64,000 bases of DNA from Alphaproteobacteria bacterium (GCA_017308135.1 JAFKFM010000006.1:499724-563723), one strand, 5' to 3'; counted from the first letter of the stretch, positions 36,378 through 45,242 are shown. Made by a program: numbers and translations. Notes: a model not told the origin generated them from the sequence alone.

Positions 36378-39062
36378 GTGGGCGGCTCAGGCGATATCGA
36401 CCGGAACATCTTTCGCTTCGTCATCCGGTTTTCGGTCAAGGAAACGGCGCTGGTCTGCCTGCTCGTCGCGGCGGCGCAGGCGTTCTATTACGTCACGCTC
36501 GACCTGCCCAAGAACATCATGAACCAGGGCATCCAGGGCCAGGGGATTCAGTTCCCGAAGGAGGTCCTGGGCTGGTTCAGCGTCGATCAGATCGGCTATC
36601 TGCTCTGGCTGTGCTTGCTGTTTTTCCTCGCCGTGCTCGTCAACGGTGCCGTCAAGCAATACATCAACTCGCTGAAGGGCAAGCTTGGCGAAAGGCTGCT
36701 GCGCCGCCTGCGCTATTCGCTGGTCGAGCGCATTCTGCGCTTCCCCATTCCGCATTTCCGCAAGGTCTCGTCGGGCGAGTTGATCCCGATGGTGACGTCG
36801 GAGGTCGAGCAGATCGGCGGCTTCATGGGCGACGCCTTCGTGCAGCCGCTGATGCAGGCGGGCATGCTGCTGACCATCGCGCTGTTCTTGTTCATGCAGA
36901 ACCCCGTGATGGGTTTCGCCGCGATTTCGCTGTTCCCGTTCCAAGCCTATATCGTCCCGATGCTGCAAAAGCGCGTGAAGGCGCTGGGCAAGGAACGCGT
37001 GCGCGCGGTGCGCAAAGTGTCCGAGCGTATCGGCGAAACCGTCGGCGGCATCCACGAAGTGCGCGCCAACGGCACCGCGTCGTGGGAACGCGCCGATTAC
37101 ACCGAACGCTTCGGCACGATCTTCCGCATCCGCTTCGACATCTATCAGCGCAAATCGCTGGTGAAGTTCATCAACAACTTCCTGAGCCAGTGCGCGCCGC
37201 TGCTGTTCTACTCGATCGGCGGCTATCTGGTGATCCAGGGGCAATTGTCGCTGGGCGCGCTGGTCGCCGCTTTGTCCGCGCATAAGGACATGACGGCACC
37301 GTGGAAGGAATTGCTCGACTACTACCAGCAGGCCCAGGACGCGCAGCAGAAATACGAGCAGGTCGTCGAGCAGTTCCGGCCCGAGCAGATGCTGCCCGAA
37401 GCGCTGCACGAACTTCCCGCCGAACCTGCCCCGGGCTTGGCGGGTGATATCGCACTGGCCGGGTTGTCGGTCGCGGAGGACGCGCAGACCAAGCTGCTCG
37501 AATCCGTTTCGCTCACCATTCCCCACGGCGCCAAAGTGGCGCTGGTGGGGGCCGCCGGCGGCGGGCGCGAGGCGCTGGCGATGACGCTCGCGCGGCTCTA
37601 TTTGCCGTCCTCGGGAACCTTGCGCGTGGGCGAACGTGACCTCACGCGTCTGCCCGACGCGCATCTGGGCGCGTCGATGGGATATGTCGGGCCCGGCGCC
37701 TATCATTTCGCGACCTCGCTGCGCGAAAACCTCTCTTACGGTTTGCGTCAGCGCCCGGTGGCCGCGCCCGAAAAGCGCAGCGCCACGCGTACGCGCTGGC
37801 TTGCCGAAGCCGCACGCGCGGGCAATCTGGCGCTCGATGTCGAGGATAACTGGATCGACTATTCGCGCGCCGGCGTGGCGAACGCCGAGCAGTTCGACGC
37901 CGTCGCCGCGCGCGTGCTCGAACGTGTGGATCTGGCGGAGGACGTGTTCCTGTTCGGGCTTCGCGGCCGCGTCGATCCGCGCGCCAAGCCGGCGGTGGCC
38001 GAAGCGATCCTGGCCGCGCGCGCGGCGTTTCGCGAGCGGCTGTCCGGTCCGCAGGCCGATCCGGCGCTGAAGGGCTTGATCGAATCCTTCGATCCCACGC
38101 GCTACAACGACAACGCGACGCTCGCCGAGAATCTGTTGTTCGGCACGCCGATCGATCCCGCGTTCGAGGTCGATGTGCTGGCCGAGCAGCGCGACTTCCT
38201 GGCCGTGCTGCAAAAACAGGGCATGGCGGACGAGCTGATCGCGATGGGCCGTCAGGTCGCCGAAACGATGGTCGAGTTGTTCGCAGGCCTTCCCGCCGGC
38301 CACGAATTCTTCGACCGTTTCAGTTTCATCGCCGCCGACGATCTGCCGACCTTCCAAGCGATCGTCGCGCGCACCGCGCCGGACGAGTCCGGCAAACTGC
38401 CTGCGATTTCGGACGAAGATCGCGCGCGGTTGATCGGCCTGCCGCTGAAGCTCGTCAACGCGCGCCATCGTTTGGGCTTGATCACGCCCGATTTCAAAGG
38501 CCGCGTGCTGGAAACGCGCGCCGCCATCCACGACGCGTTCGGCAAGGGTCCGGCCGCGGGCAAGATCGCGTTCTTCGATCCCGAATCCTACAACGCCGCG
38601 GCCGCGATCCAGGACAACATCCTGTTCGGGCGCGTCGCTTACGGCCAAGCGAAAGCGCAAGCGATCGTCGGCAAGGCGATGCGCGAAGTGCTCGATGCGC
38701 TGGGCTTGCGCGAACGCGTGTTCGAAGTGGGTTTGGATTTCCAAGTCGGCGTCGGGGGTTCGCGTTTGACGCCGGCCCAGCGCCAGAAATTGGCGCTCGC
38801 GCGCGCGCTGGTGAAGCGGCCGGAGATTTTGGTTCTCAACGACGCCCTTGCCGTGCTGGACTCCGGTACCCAAGTCAAAACCCTGGACGGCGCGCTTGCC
38901 GCCGCCGGGTCGGCGACGGTGGTCGCCGCGTTGGCCGATGCGGCATTGGCCGCGAAATTCGATCGCGTCGTCGTCCTGGCCGATGGGCGCGTCGCGCAAG
39001 ACGGCCGATACGACGCGCTGATCGAGCAGGACGGTCCGCTCAAAGAATTGCTGGCGCCTTAA
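36378..39062 (+). CDS. ABC exporter-like protein with degenerate, expanded ATPase domain
   Basis: 894 residues from GTG 36378, much longer than the usual 580-600 of a half-size exporter. Residues 20-300 are a six-helix ABC membrane domain (LRYSLVERILRFPIPHFRKV is typical). In the ATPase region the Walker A lysine is arginine (GAAGGGRE, 391-398). The signature reads RLTPAQRQ (796-803) and Walker B reads LVLNDA with N821 and D822 in place of D-E. The H-loop histidine is absent (VVAALADAAL). Between Q-loop and signature lie about 360 residues containing a repeated FDPxxYN...NxLFG block. Active transport by ATP hydrolysis is doubtful. It is followed at 14 bases by a cNMP-binding protein gene. Confidence 0.85.
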   Translation: MGGSGDIDRNIFRFVIRFSVKETALVCLLVAAAQAFYYVTLDLPKNIMNQGIQGQGIQFPKEVLGWFSVDQIGYLLWLCLLFFLAVLVNGAVKQYINSLKGKLGERLLRRLRYSLVERILRFPIPHFRKVSSGELIPMVTSEVEQIGGFMGDAFVQPLMQAGMLLTIALFLFMQNPVMGFAAISLFPFQAYIVPMLQKRVKALGKERVRAVRKVSERIGETVGGIHEVRANGTASWERADYTERFGTIFRIRFDIYQRKSLVKFINNFLSQCAPLLFYSIGGYLVIQGQLSLGALVAALSAHKDMTAPWKELLDYYQQAQDAQQKYEQVVEQFRPEQMLPEALHELPAEPAPGLAGDIALAGLSVAEDAQTKLLESVSLTIPHGAKVALVGAAGGGREALAMTLARLYLPSSGTLRVGERDLTRLPDAHLGASMGYVGPGAYHFATSLRENLSYGLRQRPVAAPEKRSATRTRWLAEAARAGNLALDVEDNWIDYSRAGVANAEQFDAVAARVLERVDLAEDVFLFGLRGRVDPRAKPAVAEAILAARAAFRERLSGPQADPALKGLIESFDPTRYNDNATLAENLLFGTPIDPAFEVDVLAEQRDFLAVLQKQGMADELIAMGRQVAETMVELFAGLPAGHEFFDRFSFIAADDLPTFQAIVARTAPDESGKLPAISDEDRARLIGLPLKLVNARHRLGLITPDFKGRVLETRAAIHDAFGKGPAAGKIAFFDPESYNAAAAIQDNILFGRVAYGQAKAQAIVGKAMREVLDALGLRERVFEVGLDFQVGVGGSRLTPAQRQKLALARALVKRPEILVLNDALAVLDSGTQVKTLDGALAAAGSATVVAALADAALAAKFDRVVVLADGRVAQDGRYDALIEQDGPLKELLAP

Positions 39063-39076
39063 GGAAGGGGGTTGCG

Positions 39077-39538
39077 ATGTCGATCAAGGAAGAAACCGAC
39101 GCCCTCAAGCGCATTCCGCTGTTCTCGAAGCTCGACCCCGCGAAGCTGAAACTGCTCGCGTTCATGAGCCAGCGCCTGAGCTACGAACCCGGCCAAGCGA
39201 TCTTCGCGCAGGGCGATGCGGGCGACGCCGCCTATATCGTGCTGGACGGCGAAGCCGCCGTGCTGATCGACACGAATGCGGGCCCGACCGAAATCGCGCG
39301 CACCGGCAAGCACGAGATCGTCGGCGAAATCGCGATCCTGTGCGAAGTGCCGCGCACCGCCACGGTGCGTGCGGCGGGCGACAATCCGCTCGTCTGCCTC
39401 AAGATCGAGAAGGACGATTTCATGGCGCTGGTGAACGAGTTCCCGTCGATGGGGCTCGAAATCATGCGCGAACTCGCGCGCCGCATCGTCAAAACCAACG
39501 CGCAGCTGCGCAACGCGATGGCCGCTAAATCCGCGTGA
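39077..39538 (+). CDS. Stand-alone cyclic-nucleotide-binding protein
   Basis: 153 residues, essentially a single cNMP-binding domain. The phosphate-binding cassette is intact (GEIAILCEVPRTATVRA, with the key arginine), preceded by YEPGQAIFAQGDAGDAAYIVLDG. There is no DNA-binding domain, so it is not a CRP-type regulator. AAGGAAGGGGG precedes the ATG. Lying between the degenerate ABC gene and a methyltransferase gene, with a 4-base overlap to the latter, it probably confers cAMP control on that unit. Two adenylate cyclases are encoded within 10 kb. Confidence 0.88.
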   Translation: MSIKEETDALKRIPLFSKLDPAKLKLLAFMSQRLSYEPGQAIFAQGDAGDAAYIVLDGEAAVLIDTNAGPTEIARTGKHEIVGEIAILCEVPRTATVRAAGDNPLVCLKIEKDDFMALVNEFPSMGLEIMRELARRIVKTNAQLRNAMAAKSA

Positions 39539-40020
39539 GCCGCCTCGACCAGGCGATCAGGCGGCTCGAGGCGCAGCGCTTGTTGCTCGATCGCGCTTGC
39601 GCAGGGTTACCCCAAGGTCCCGTGCTCGAACTTGGTCTTGGCAACGGACGCACATACGACCATCTGCGCGAAAAGCTTGGACCCGCGCGCGCGATCCATG
39701 TCTTCGAACGGTATGTCGCCGTCCATCCCGATTGCCTGCCACCCGAAACGCTGCTGCATCTGGGCGATATGCGCGAGACGCTGCCCGCCTGGGCGGCGGA
39801 AAACGGTGCCGCCGCCGTTCTGGCGCATGCCGATACGGGATCGGGCGACAGCGATGCGACGGCGGATTTCGCGACGTTCTTGTCGCAAGCCTTGCCCGAT
39901 TGTTTGGCGCCGGGCGCCATCGCGCTGTCCGATCAGCCGCTGTCGAGCCCCGCCTTGGCGCCGGTCGACTTGCCCGACGGCGTGCCGCCGGATCGCTATT
40001 TCATTTACCGGCGCGTTTGA
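39535..40020 (+). CDS. Small class I SAM-dependent methyltransferase
   Basis: 161 residues from GTG 39535 (GTGA overlap). The SAM-binding loop is VLELGLGNGRTYDHLRE, with an acidic residue after the second strand (HVFERYV). It ends with DRYFIYRRV, a pattern seen in short alphaproteobacterial methyltransferases. The substrate is unknown. The 3' end overlaps the convergent benE-type gene by 20 bases, the longest overlap of the window's convergent pairs. Confidence 0.75.
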   Translation: MSRLDQAIRRLEAQRLLLDRACAGLPQGPVLELGLGNGRTYDHLREKLGPARAIHVFERYVAVHPDCLPPETLLHLGDMRETLPAWAAENGAAAVLAHADTGSGDSDATADFATFLSQALPDCLAPGAIALSDQPLSSPALAPVDLPDGVPPDRYFIYRRV

Positions 40021-41155
40021 GATTCTGCGCGGCCAGTGCCGCGATCCCGGCCGCAAGGCCCCAAAACGCCGAGCCGATGCCGAATAGCGACACGCCCGAC
40101 GCGGTGACGGCGAGCGTCAGCACGGCGGGGAACCGCTCGGCCTCGTCTTTGAGGGCACCGGTCAACGCCCCTTGCAATGCGCCGACGAGGCCGAGCCCCG
40201 CGAAGGTCGCGATCAACGCCTTGGGCAACGCCGCGAGAATCGCGACGCACGCACCGGCGAACGCCGCCAAGATCAGATAATAGCCGGCATACCAGATGCC
40301 GGAAATCCAGCGCTTGTCCTTGTCGGGATGCGCTTCGGGGCCGGCACAGATCGACGCGGTGATCGCGGCGAGGCCCAGCGGAATGGCGCCCGCGAACGCG
40401 CCGACGAAGGACGCGAGGCCGGTCGCCGCCAGCGAGTCCCGCGTCGGCGTGGGATAGCCCGCCGCTTTCAGCACTGCGAAGCCCGCGAGATTCTGCGACG
40501 CCATGGTGACGAGATACAGCGGCAGGCCCAGGCCGATGATCGCGCCCATCTCGAAGCGCGGCGTTACGAATTCGAAATGCGTCAGCCCCAATTCGCCGGA
40601 GATGGGTGCCGCGAGGCCCAGCGCGTATGCGATCGCCGTGCCCGCCGCCAACACGGCGACGACCGCCATATGCGGATTGAACAGCCGCACGACCAGGAAC
40701 ATCACCACCAGCGGCAGAACCAGCGCGGGTGCGCCGCCCGCTTGCACGAAGACTTGTGCCACGAAGGGCAGCACCACGCCCGCCAGCATCGCTGCGGCGA
40801 TCGAGGTGGGGATGCGCGCGACCAGATCGCCCAGCGGCTTGACGAACGCCGTCGCGACGATCGCGGCCGACGCGACCAGATAGGCCCCGACCGCAACGTC
40901 GAAGCTCAACCCCGTCGTGCTCGCGATCAACGCCGCCCCGGCGGTCGCCCAGGCGGTGATCAGCGGAATACGATGGCGCCAAGACAGCCACGCCGCCGCG
41001 ATCGCTTTGACGAAACAAACGGCGGCGATCGACGACGCGATCTGGCTTTGCGTTGCACCCACGGCGGCCGCGGCCGCCACCACCAGCGCCACCGTGCCGC
41101 CGAAGCCGACGATGGTGGCGATGAAGGCGGCGGAAGCGGGTGCGGCGCGACTCAT
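40001..41155 (-). CDS. BenE-family benzoate/H+ symporter-like permease
   Basis: 384 residues from ATG 41155, almost wholly hydrophobic with about 11-12 membrane segments. BenE features include ARIPTSIAAAMLAGVVLPF, TPRFEMGAIIGLGLPLYLVTMASQN and the ICAGPEAHPDKDKRW loop. No benzoate-degradation genes are nearby, so the substrate may be another aromatic acid. It is the last of four genes joined by 4-base overlaps. Confidence 0.88.
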   Translation of the reverse strand: MSRAAPASAAFIATIVGFGGTVALVVAAAAAVGATQSQIASSIAAVCFVKAIAAAWLSWRHRIPLITAWATAGAALIASTTGLSFDVAVGAYLVASAAIVATAFVKPLGDLVARIPTSIAAAMLAGVVLPFVAQVFVQAGGAPALVLPLVVMFLVVRLFNPHMAVVAVLAAGTAIAYALGLAAPISGELGLTHFEFVTPRFEMGAIIGLGLPLYLVTMASQNLAGFAVLKAAGYPTPTRDSLAATGLASFVGAFAGAIPLGLAAITASICAGPEAHPDKDKRWISGIWYAGYYLILAAFAGACVAILAALPKALIATFAGLGLVGALQGALTGALKDEAERFPAVLTLAVTASGVSLFGIGSAFWGLAAGIAALAAQNLKRAGK

Positions 41156-41997
41156 AACGCCAAATCGACGATAACGGGCACGTGATCGGAAGGCTGCGGC
41201 CAGTCGCGCGCCTCGCGCAGAATATGGAAGCCCTTCATCTTGGGCGCCACGTCGGGCGTCGCCCAAATATGATCGAGACGCCGCCCGCGATCCGATTTGC
41301 GCCAATCGGAATTGCGATAGCTCCACCACGTATAAAGCCGCTGCGGCTCGGGGAACGCCTGGCGCGAAAGATCGACCCAAGCATGATTGGCCCGCATCGC
41401 CGTCAAAGCTTCCACTTCGACCGGCGTGTGGCTGACGACGTCCAGAAGCTGCTTGTGGCTCCACACGTCGGTTTCGAACGGCGCGATGTTCAAATCGCCG
41501 ACCAGCACGCGCGGCCGGTCGCGCTTGGTCTTCTTCCAATAGGCGGCTTGGCTGCGCACGAAGTCGAGCTTGTGCTTGAACTTCGTATTCGCTTCCGGAT
41601 CGGGAATGTCGCCGCCGGCGGGAATATAGATGTCGTGAATCTCGGTGCCGTTGGCGAGCGAGGCTTGCACATGGCGGCAATCCTCCAGCCCGCACCAATG
41701 GCGCGGCCCCGTTTCATGAAGGGGAACGCGCGACAAAATGGCCACGCCGTTATAGCCCTTCATGCCGTGGAAGATCTGGTGCTGGAAACCCAGCGCCTTC
41801 AACGCTTCGGCCGGGAAATGCTCGTCCGGGCATTTCGTTTCCTGCAGGCAGAGAATATCGGGCCGGGCGGCGGCGACCAATTTCTCGACCAGCGGCAAAC
41901 GCAGCCGGACGGAATTGATGTTCCAAGTGGCGAGGCGCAAAGCGCCGCGCGGGGCTTTGGGCGGGCCTTCGGCGGGCGCGTAAGGAAGAGCGGTCAT
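41152..41997 (-). CDS. xth: Exodeoxyribonuclease III
   Basis: 281 residues of the exonuclease-endonuclease-phosphatase fold: TWNINSVRLRLPLVEK, LCLQETKCPDEHFP, VLVGDLNIAPFETDVW, GRRLDHIWA and the final SDHVPVIVDL. It acts in base-excision repair as AP endonuclease and 3'-exonuclease. About 20 N-terminal residues (PYAPAEGPPKAPRGA) extend beyond the usual start. Overlaps of 4 bases on both sides tie it to a permease and a hydrolase with no evident link in function. Confidence 0.94.
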   Translation of the reverse strand: MTALPYAPAEGPPKAPRGALRLATWNINSVRLRLPLVEKLVAAARPDILCLQETKCPDEHFPAEALKALGFQHQIFHGMKGYNGVAILSRVPLHETGPRHWCGLEDCRHVQASLANGTEIHDIYIPAGGDIPDPEANTKFKHKLDFVRSQAAYWKKTKRDRPRVLVGDLNIAPFETDVWSHKQLLDVVSHTPVEVEALTAMRANHAWVDLSRQAFPEPQRLYTWWSYRNSDWRKSDRGRRLDHIWATPDVAPKMKGFHILREARDWPQPSDHVPVIVDLAL

Positions 41998-42947
41998 GAT
42001 CCGCTGTTGTTAGCGAAGTTTTGCAGCAACGCCAAGCACCGGGCGCGATCCTCGAAAATCATCATATGGCTGCGGCCGGGCAATACCGTCAGCGCCGATC
42101 CGGCGACGGTCGCGTGGGCATATTCCATCATGCCGGTCACCCAATCGCCCTTCGCCTTGGCCGCGTCGATATCGCCGGCGACGAAATGGATCTTCGGCCC
42201 GCGATAGCCGGAAAGTGCTGGGGATAGCAGCGGCCGGCCCAGGCTCAGGAAATACCCGGCCTCGATCCGCGGCGCGCAGGCCAAGCGCCACGTGTCGTTC
42301 TCGGGGCGCAAGGTCGCGCGCGCATGTTCGGCGATCGCATCGCGCGGGAAATCGGCGAACATCTCGCGCGCGGCGAGATATTCGGTGAGCTCGTCCGGCC
42401 CGCCCTTGAATTCGCTGCGCCTTGCGAGCGTGCGCGCGACACGGCGTTTCTGGTGCTCGTCGGCGTGCGGGCGCAAGGGATGGCCATCCAACGGATAGAG
42501 CGGCGGCTCGAACAGCATCAACCCGGCAAGATCGAGACTTGCGAATCGCGCGGGCCGGAACAGCGCCAAGGCGATCATCGCCGCCCCGCAGAGCGAATGC
42601 GCGGCGTAATGCAGATGCCGTGCGCCGGACCATTCTTGCGCCGCGCGCGCGATGGCCTCGACATCGTCCATGATCGCATCGACCGCGCAGAACGATTCGA
42701 TATTTCCGGCCGCGCTATCCGATCCGCCATGCCCGGCGGCGTCGAAGGCGAAGACGTCGCAGCTCTGCGCGCGGCCCTTCAGGATGGTCGCGTAGCTGCC
42801 GGCCGCGAAGCCGTTCGCATGGCCGAACAGCAGCGTCGGGCCCGTTCGCGCGCCGTGCAGCCGATAGAGCGCCAATTTGCGTCCCGCCGGCGTGGCGATG
42901 CGCCGGCACTCGGCGATGTCGGCCGGCAGCGAAACGAAATCGCTCAC
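41994..42947 (-). CDS. Alpha/beta hydrolase
   Basis: 317 residues from GTG 42947. The oxyanion-hole region is FGHANGF (41-47). The nucleophile is S118 in AAHSLCGAA, a variant elbow with Cys where Gly is usual. An acidic segment and the late GRSHMMIFED supply the other triad residues. Substrate unknown. It overlaps its neighbours by 4 bases on each side. Confidence 0.82.
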   Translation of the reverse strand: MSDFVSLPADIAECRRIATPAGRKLALYRLHGARTGPTLLFGHANGFAAGSYATILKGRAQSCDVFAFDAAGHGGSDSAAGNIESFCAVDAIMDDVEAIARAAQEWSGARHLHYAAHSLCGAAMIALALFRPARFASLDLAGLMLFEPPLYPLDGHPLRPHADEHQKRRVARTLARRSEFKGGPDELTEYLAAREMFADFPRDAIAEHARATLRPENDTWRLACAPRIEAGYFLSLGRPLLSPALSGYRGPKIHFVAGDIDAAKAKGDWVTGMMEYAHATVAGSALTVLPGRSHMMIFEDRARCLALLQNFANNSGS

Positions 42948-43702
42948 GCCGTGCGCCGCTGCCGGTATTCGGCCACGACGCTCGCGAAATGGCGGAAGAT
43001 CGCGGCGGCGAATTTATCGGTCTTGATGTGCCATTCGGGATGCCATTGCACGCCGAAGGCGAAGCCGGGGCCTTTGGTCCAGCGCACCGCTTCGATCGTG
43101 CCGTCTTCATGCGTCGCTTCGACCGCCAAGCCGTCGCCGAGCTTGTCGATCCCTTGGCCGTGCAGCGAATTGACGAAAAGGCGCGAGGTCGAATCCGCGA
43201 TTCGCGTCAGCAGCGATCCGGGCACCACCTCCACCCAATGGCGGTTGGCGTAGCGCACATTCGGGTCGTCGTGCTCGGGGGCGCGATGATCGATATGGTC
43301 GGGCAGAAGCTCGACATATTGATGCAGCGTGCCGCCGGCGGCGACGTTCAATTCCTGATGGCCGCGGCAGATCGCCAAGATCGGCACGCCTTTGGCGAGG
43401 GCCGCGCGCAGCAGCGGCAGTGTGGTCGCGTCACGGTCGGGGTCGGCGGGGGCACGGCCTTCGCCATCCACGCCATACGTCGACGGGTCGACATTCGACG
43501 GGCTGCCGGTGAACAGCAACCCGTCCAGCCGGTCGAGCAACGCATCGATGTCCTGGCGCGCGCCGATGGCGGGGATCACGACCGGCATACCGCCGATCCC
43601 GTCGAGCACGGCATTCACGTATTGGATGCGCGCGATGTGCTGGCGATGGACCGGGCCCTGTTGCAGGTCCGCCGTCACGCCGATCAAAGGGGGATTTCGC
43701 AT
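42944..43702 (-). CDS. puuD: Gamma-glutamyl-gamma-aminobutyrate hydrolase (PuuD-like class I glutamine amidotransferase)
   Basis: 252 residues from ATG 43702 (MRNPPLIGVTAD); in-frame ATGs at 43720 and 43741 are possible and no ribosome site decides between them. Peptidase C26 features are GLLFTGSPSNVDP, the nucleophile in AICRGHQELNVAAGG and the histidine in GVQWHPEWH. The family cleaves gamma-glutamyl-GABA in putrescine breakdown. No other puu genes are close. Confidence 0.87.
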   Translation of the reverse strand: MRNPPLIGVTADLQQGPVHRQHIARIQYVNAVLDGIGGMPVVIPAIGARQDIDALLDRLDGLLFTGSPSNVDPSTYGVDGEGRAPADPDRDATTLPLLRAALAKGVPILAICRGHQELNVAAGGTLHQYVELLPDHIDHRAPEHDDPNVRYANRHWVEVVPGSLLTRIADSTSRLFVNSLHGQGIDKLGDGLAVEATHEDGTIEAVRWTKGPGFAFGVQWHPEWHIKTDKFAAAIFRHFASVVAEYRQRRTA

Positions 43703-43800
43703 GGACCAAATCGGTACCATGCGTATGGGCGGTTGATCCATATCATTGGCGGCATGGCGGGCTTGCGGTCCTATGGCGGGGACCGATTGAGGAGAAAACG

Positions 43801-44187
43801 ATGAACCGCTTCCACGCCGTCTGCTGGATCGACCACCACGAAGCGAGGGTGTTCCATTTCGACGCCCATGATTTCGAGCGCGCGACGATCCGAACCGACA
43901 AACCCAACGGCCATATCCACAACAAGCGCGCGCCCGAGGCGTCGCATAGCGACAAGCACTTCCATGAAGGCGTCGCCGCCGCTTTGGCCGATGCGCAGGA
44001 GATTCTGCTGCTCGGCCCCGGTCAGGCGAAAACGGAGTTCGGCGCCTTTTTGAAGGCGCAGAACCCCGCTTTGGCCAAGCGCGTCGTCGCGACCGAAAGC
44101 GCCGATCACCCGACCGACGGCGAAATCGTCGGCCGGGCGCGGCGGCACTTCAAGGCGATCGACCGGATGACGCCCCAGCGCGGCTGA
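43801..44187 (+). CDS. Small protein resembling eRF1/Pelota domain 3 ('translational machinery protein')
   Basis: 128 residues, with GGAG eight bases before the ATG. The pattern FHAVCWIDHHEARVFHFD, then ILLLGPGQAKTEF and ATESADHPTDGEIVGRARRHF, recalls the C-terminal domain of archaeal/eukaryotic release factor aRF1/eRF1. Homologues in alphaproteobacteria are often called translational machinery proteins, but no function is proven to my knowledge. It is unusually rich in histidine (11 by eye). The stop abuts the terC stop in TGATCA. Confidence 0.7.
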   Translation: MNRFHAVCWIDHHEARVFHFDAHDFERATIRTDKPNGHIHNKRAPEASHSDKHFHEGVAAALADAQEILLLGPGQAKTEFGAFLKAQNPALAKRVVATESADHPTDGEIVGRARRHFKAIDRMTPQRG

Positions 44188-45165
44188 TCAGGCCTTCGCT
44201 TCGGCGTCGTTGCGCGTCTTCCACAACGAGAACAGCACGCCGCCCGCGATCAGCGACACGGTCACGCCCAGCGAGAACCAGGCCGGCATCTTGCCGATGA
44301 AGCCGACCAGGAAGATCTTCGTGCCGACGAAGACGAGCACGAGGGCGAGCGCGTATTTCAGATACTTGAAGCGATGGATCATCGCCGCCAGCGCGAAATA
44401 CAGCGAACGCAGGCCCAGGATCGCGAAGATGTTCGACGTGTAGACGATGAACGGGTCCTGCGTGATCGCGAAGATCGCGGGCACCGAGTCCACGGCGAAG
44501 ATCAGATCGACCGCCTCGACCAGCACCAGGCACAGGAACAACGGCGTGGCCCAGCGCACCAGCTTGCCGGTCTTCGGGTCGGGGCGCGTGACGAAGAATT
44601 TCTGGCCTTCCAGATCGGTCGTCACGCGCATCCGCTTTTTGACGAACAGCAGCACCGGGTTTTCGCCGAAATTCTCCTCTTTATCCGCCATCCACAGCAT
44701 CTTGATACCGGTGAACACCAGGAACGCGCCGAAGACGTAAAGGATCCACTGGAACTCAGCGACCAGCGCCGCACCCAGCCCGATCATGATGCCGCGCATC
44801 ACGATCACGCCCAAAATGCCCCAGAACAGCACGCGGTGCTGATATTTCCGGGGCACGGCGAAATAGGTGAAGATCATCGAAATGGCGAACACGTTGTCGA
44901 GCGACAGCGACCATTCGACGAAGAAGCCGGTGTAGTATTCGAGACCGCTGGTGGCACCCATCTGCCACGTGACCCACCCGCCGAACAGCATGGCCAGGGT
45001 GAAGTAGAAGCCCGAGAGCTTGAGGCTCTCGGCGACGCCGATTTCGGTGTTCTTCTTGTGCAGCACGCCCAGATCGAGAATCAGCAGCGTGGCGACGAGC
45101 GTCAGGAACGCCGCCCACATCCAAATGGGCGTACCGAGAAATTCACCTGTCGTTATGTAGTCCAT
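44188..45165 (-). CDS. TerC-family membrane protein (Alx-like)
   Basis: 325 residues, with about nine membrane segments. TerC features are LILDLGVLHKKN, VEWSLSLDNVFAISMIF and VEAVDLIFAVDSVPAIFAIT, whose acidic intramembrane residues are conserved. The family is linked to manganese export, pH and metal stress, and protein export. GAGGGG precedes the ATG. The gene has a 314-base untranslated upstream region with two imperfect repeats, which fits RNA-level control as reported for alx and its relatives. Confidence 0.9.
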   Translation of the reverse strand: MDYITTGEFLGTPIWMWAAFLTLVATLLILDLGVLHKKNTEIGVAESLKLSGFYFTLAMLFGGWVTWQMGATSGLEYYTGFFVEWSLSLDNVFAISMIFTYFAVPRKYQHRVLFWGILGVIVMRGIMIGLGAALVAEFQWILYVFGAFLVFTGIKMLWMADKEENFGENPVLLFVKKRMRVTTDLEGQKFFVTRPDPKTGKLVRWATPLFLCLVLVEAVDLIFAVDSVPAIFAITQDPFIVYTSNIFAILGLRSLYFALAAMIHRFKYLKYALALVLVFVGTKIFLVGFIGKMPAWFSLGVTVSLIAGGVLFSLWKTRNDAEAKA

Positions 45166-45188
45166 GGACCCCTCTTCGACGTCGGAAA

Positions 45189-45216
45189 CCCGAACGCCGA
45201 AGATCCTTCATGGGAT
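45189..45216 (-). repeat. Direct repeat copy 1 in terC leader
   Basis: On the plus strand it begins CCCGAACGCC and ends CATGGGAT. It matches copy 2 at 45243-45270 in 21 of 28 positions by eye. On the minus strand, which is terC sense, the start ATCC can pair with GGAT ten bases on, so each copy could form a small hairpin. Confidence 0.6.
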
Positions 45217-45242
45217 CGCCACACGCCCGGGCCATACAACGG

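Noticed and set aside
36387..38999. Long open frame antisense to the degenerate ABC gene, and similar long antisense frames at 4689-6854, 15906-17504 and 27049-29130
   Set aside because: They mirror strongly coding sense genes in high-GC DNA, are rich in Arg, Gln, His and Asp as antisense translations are, and show no domain.
36378..39062. Pseudogene or frameshifted ABC transporter
   Set aside because: The frame is open over 894 codons with a tightly linked downstream gene, and the changes sit at key residues in an otherwise orderly protein. Decay would leave stops or frameshifts.
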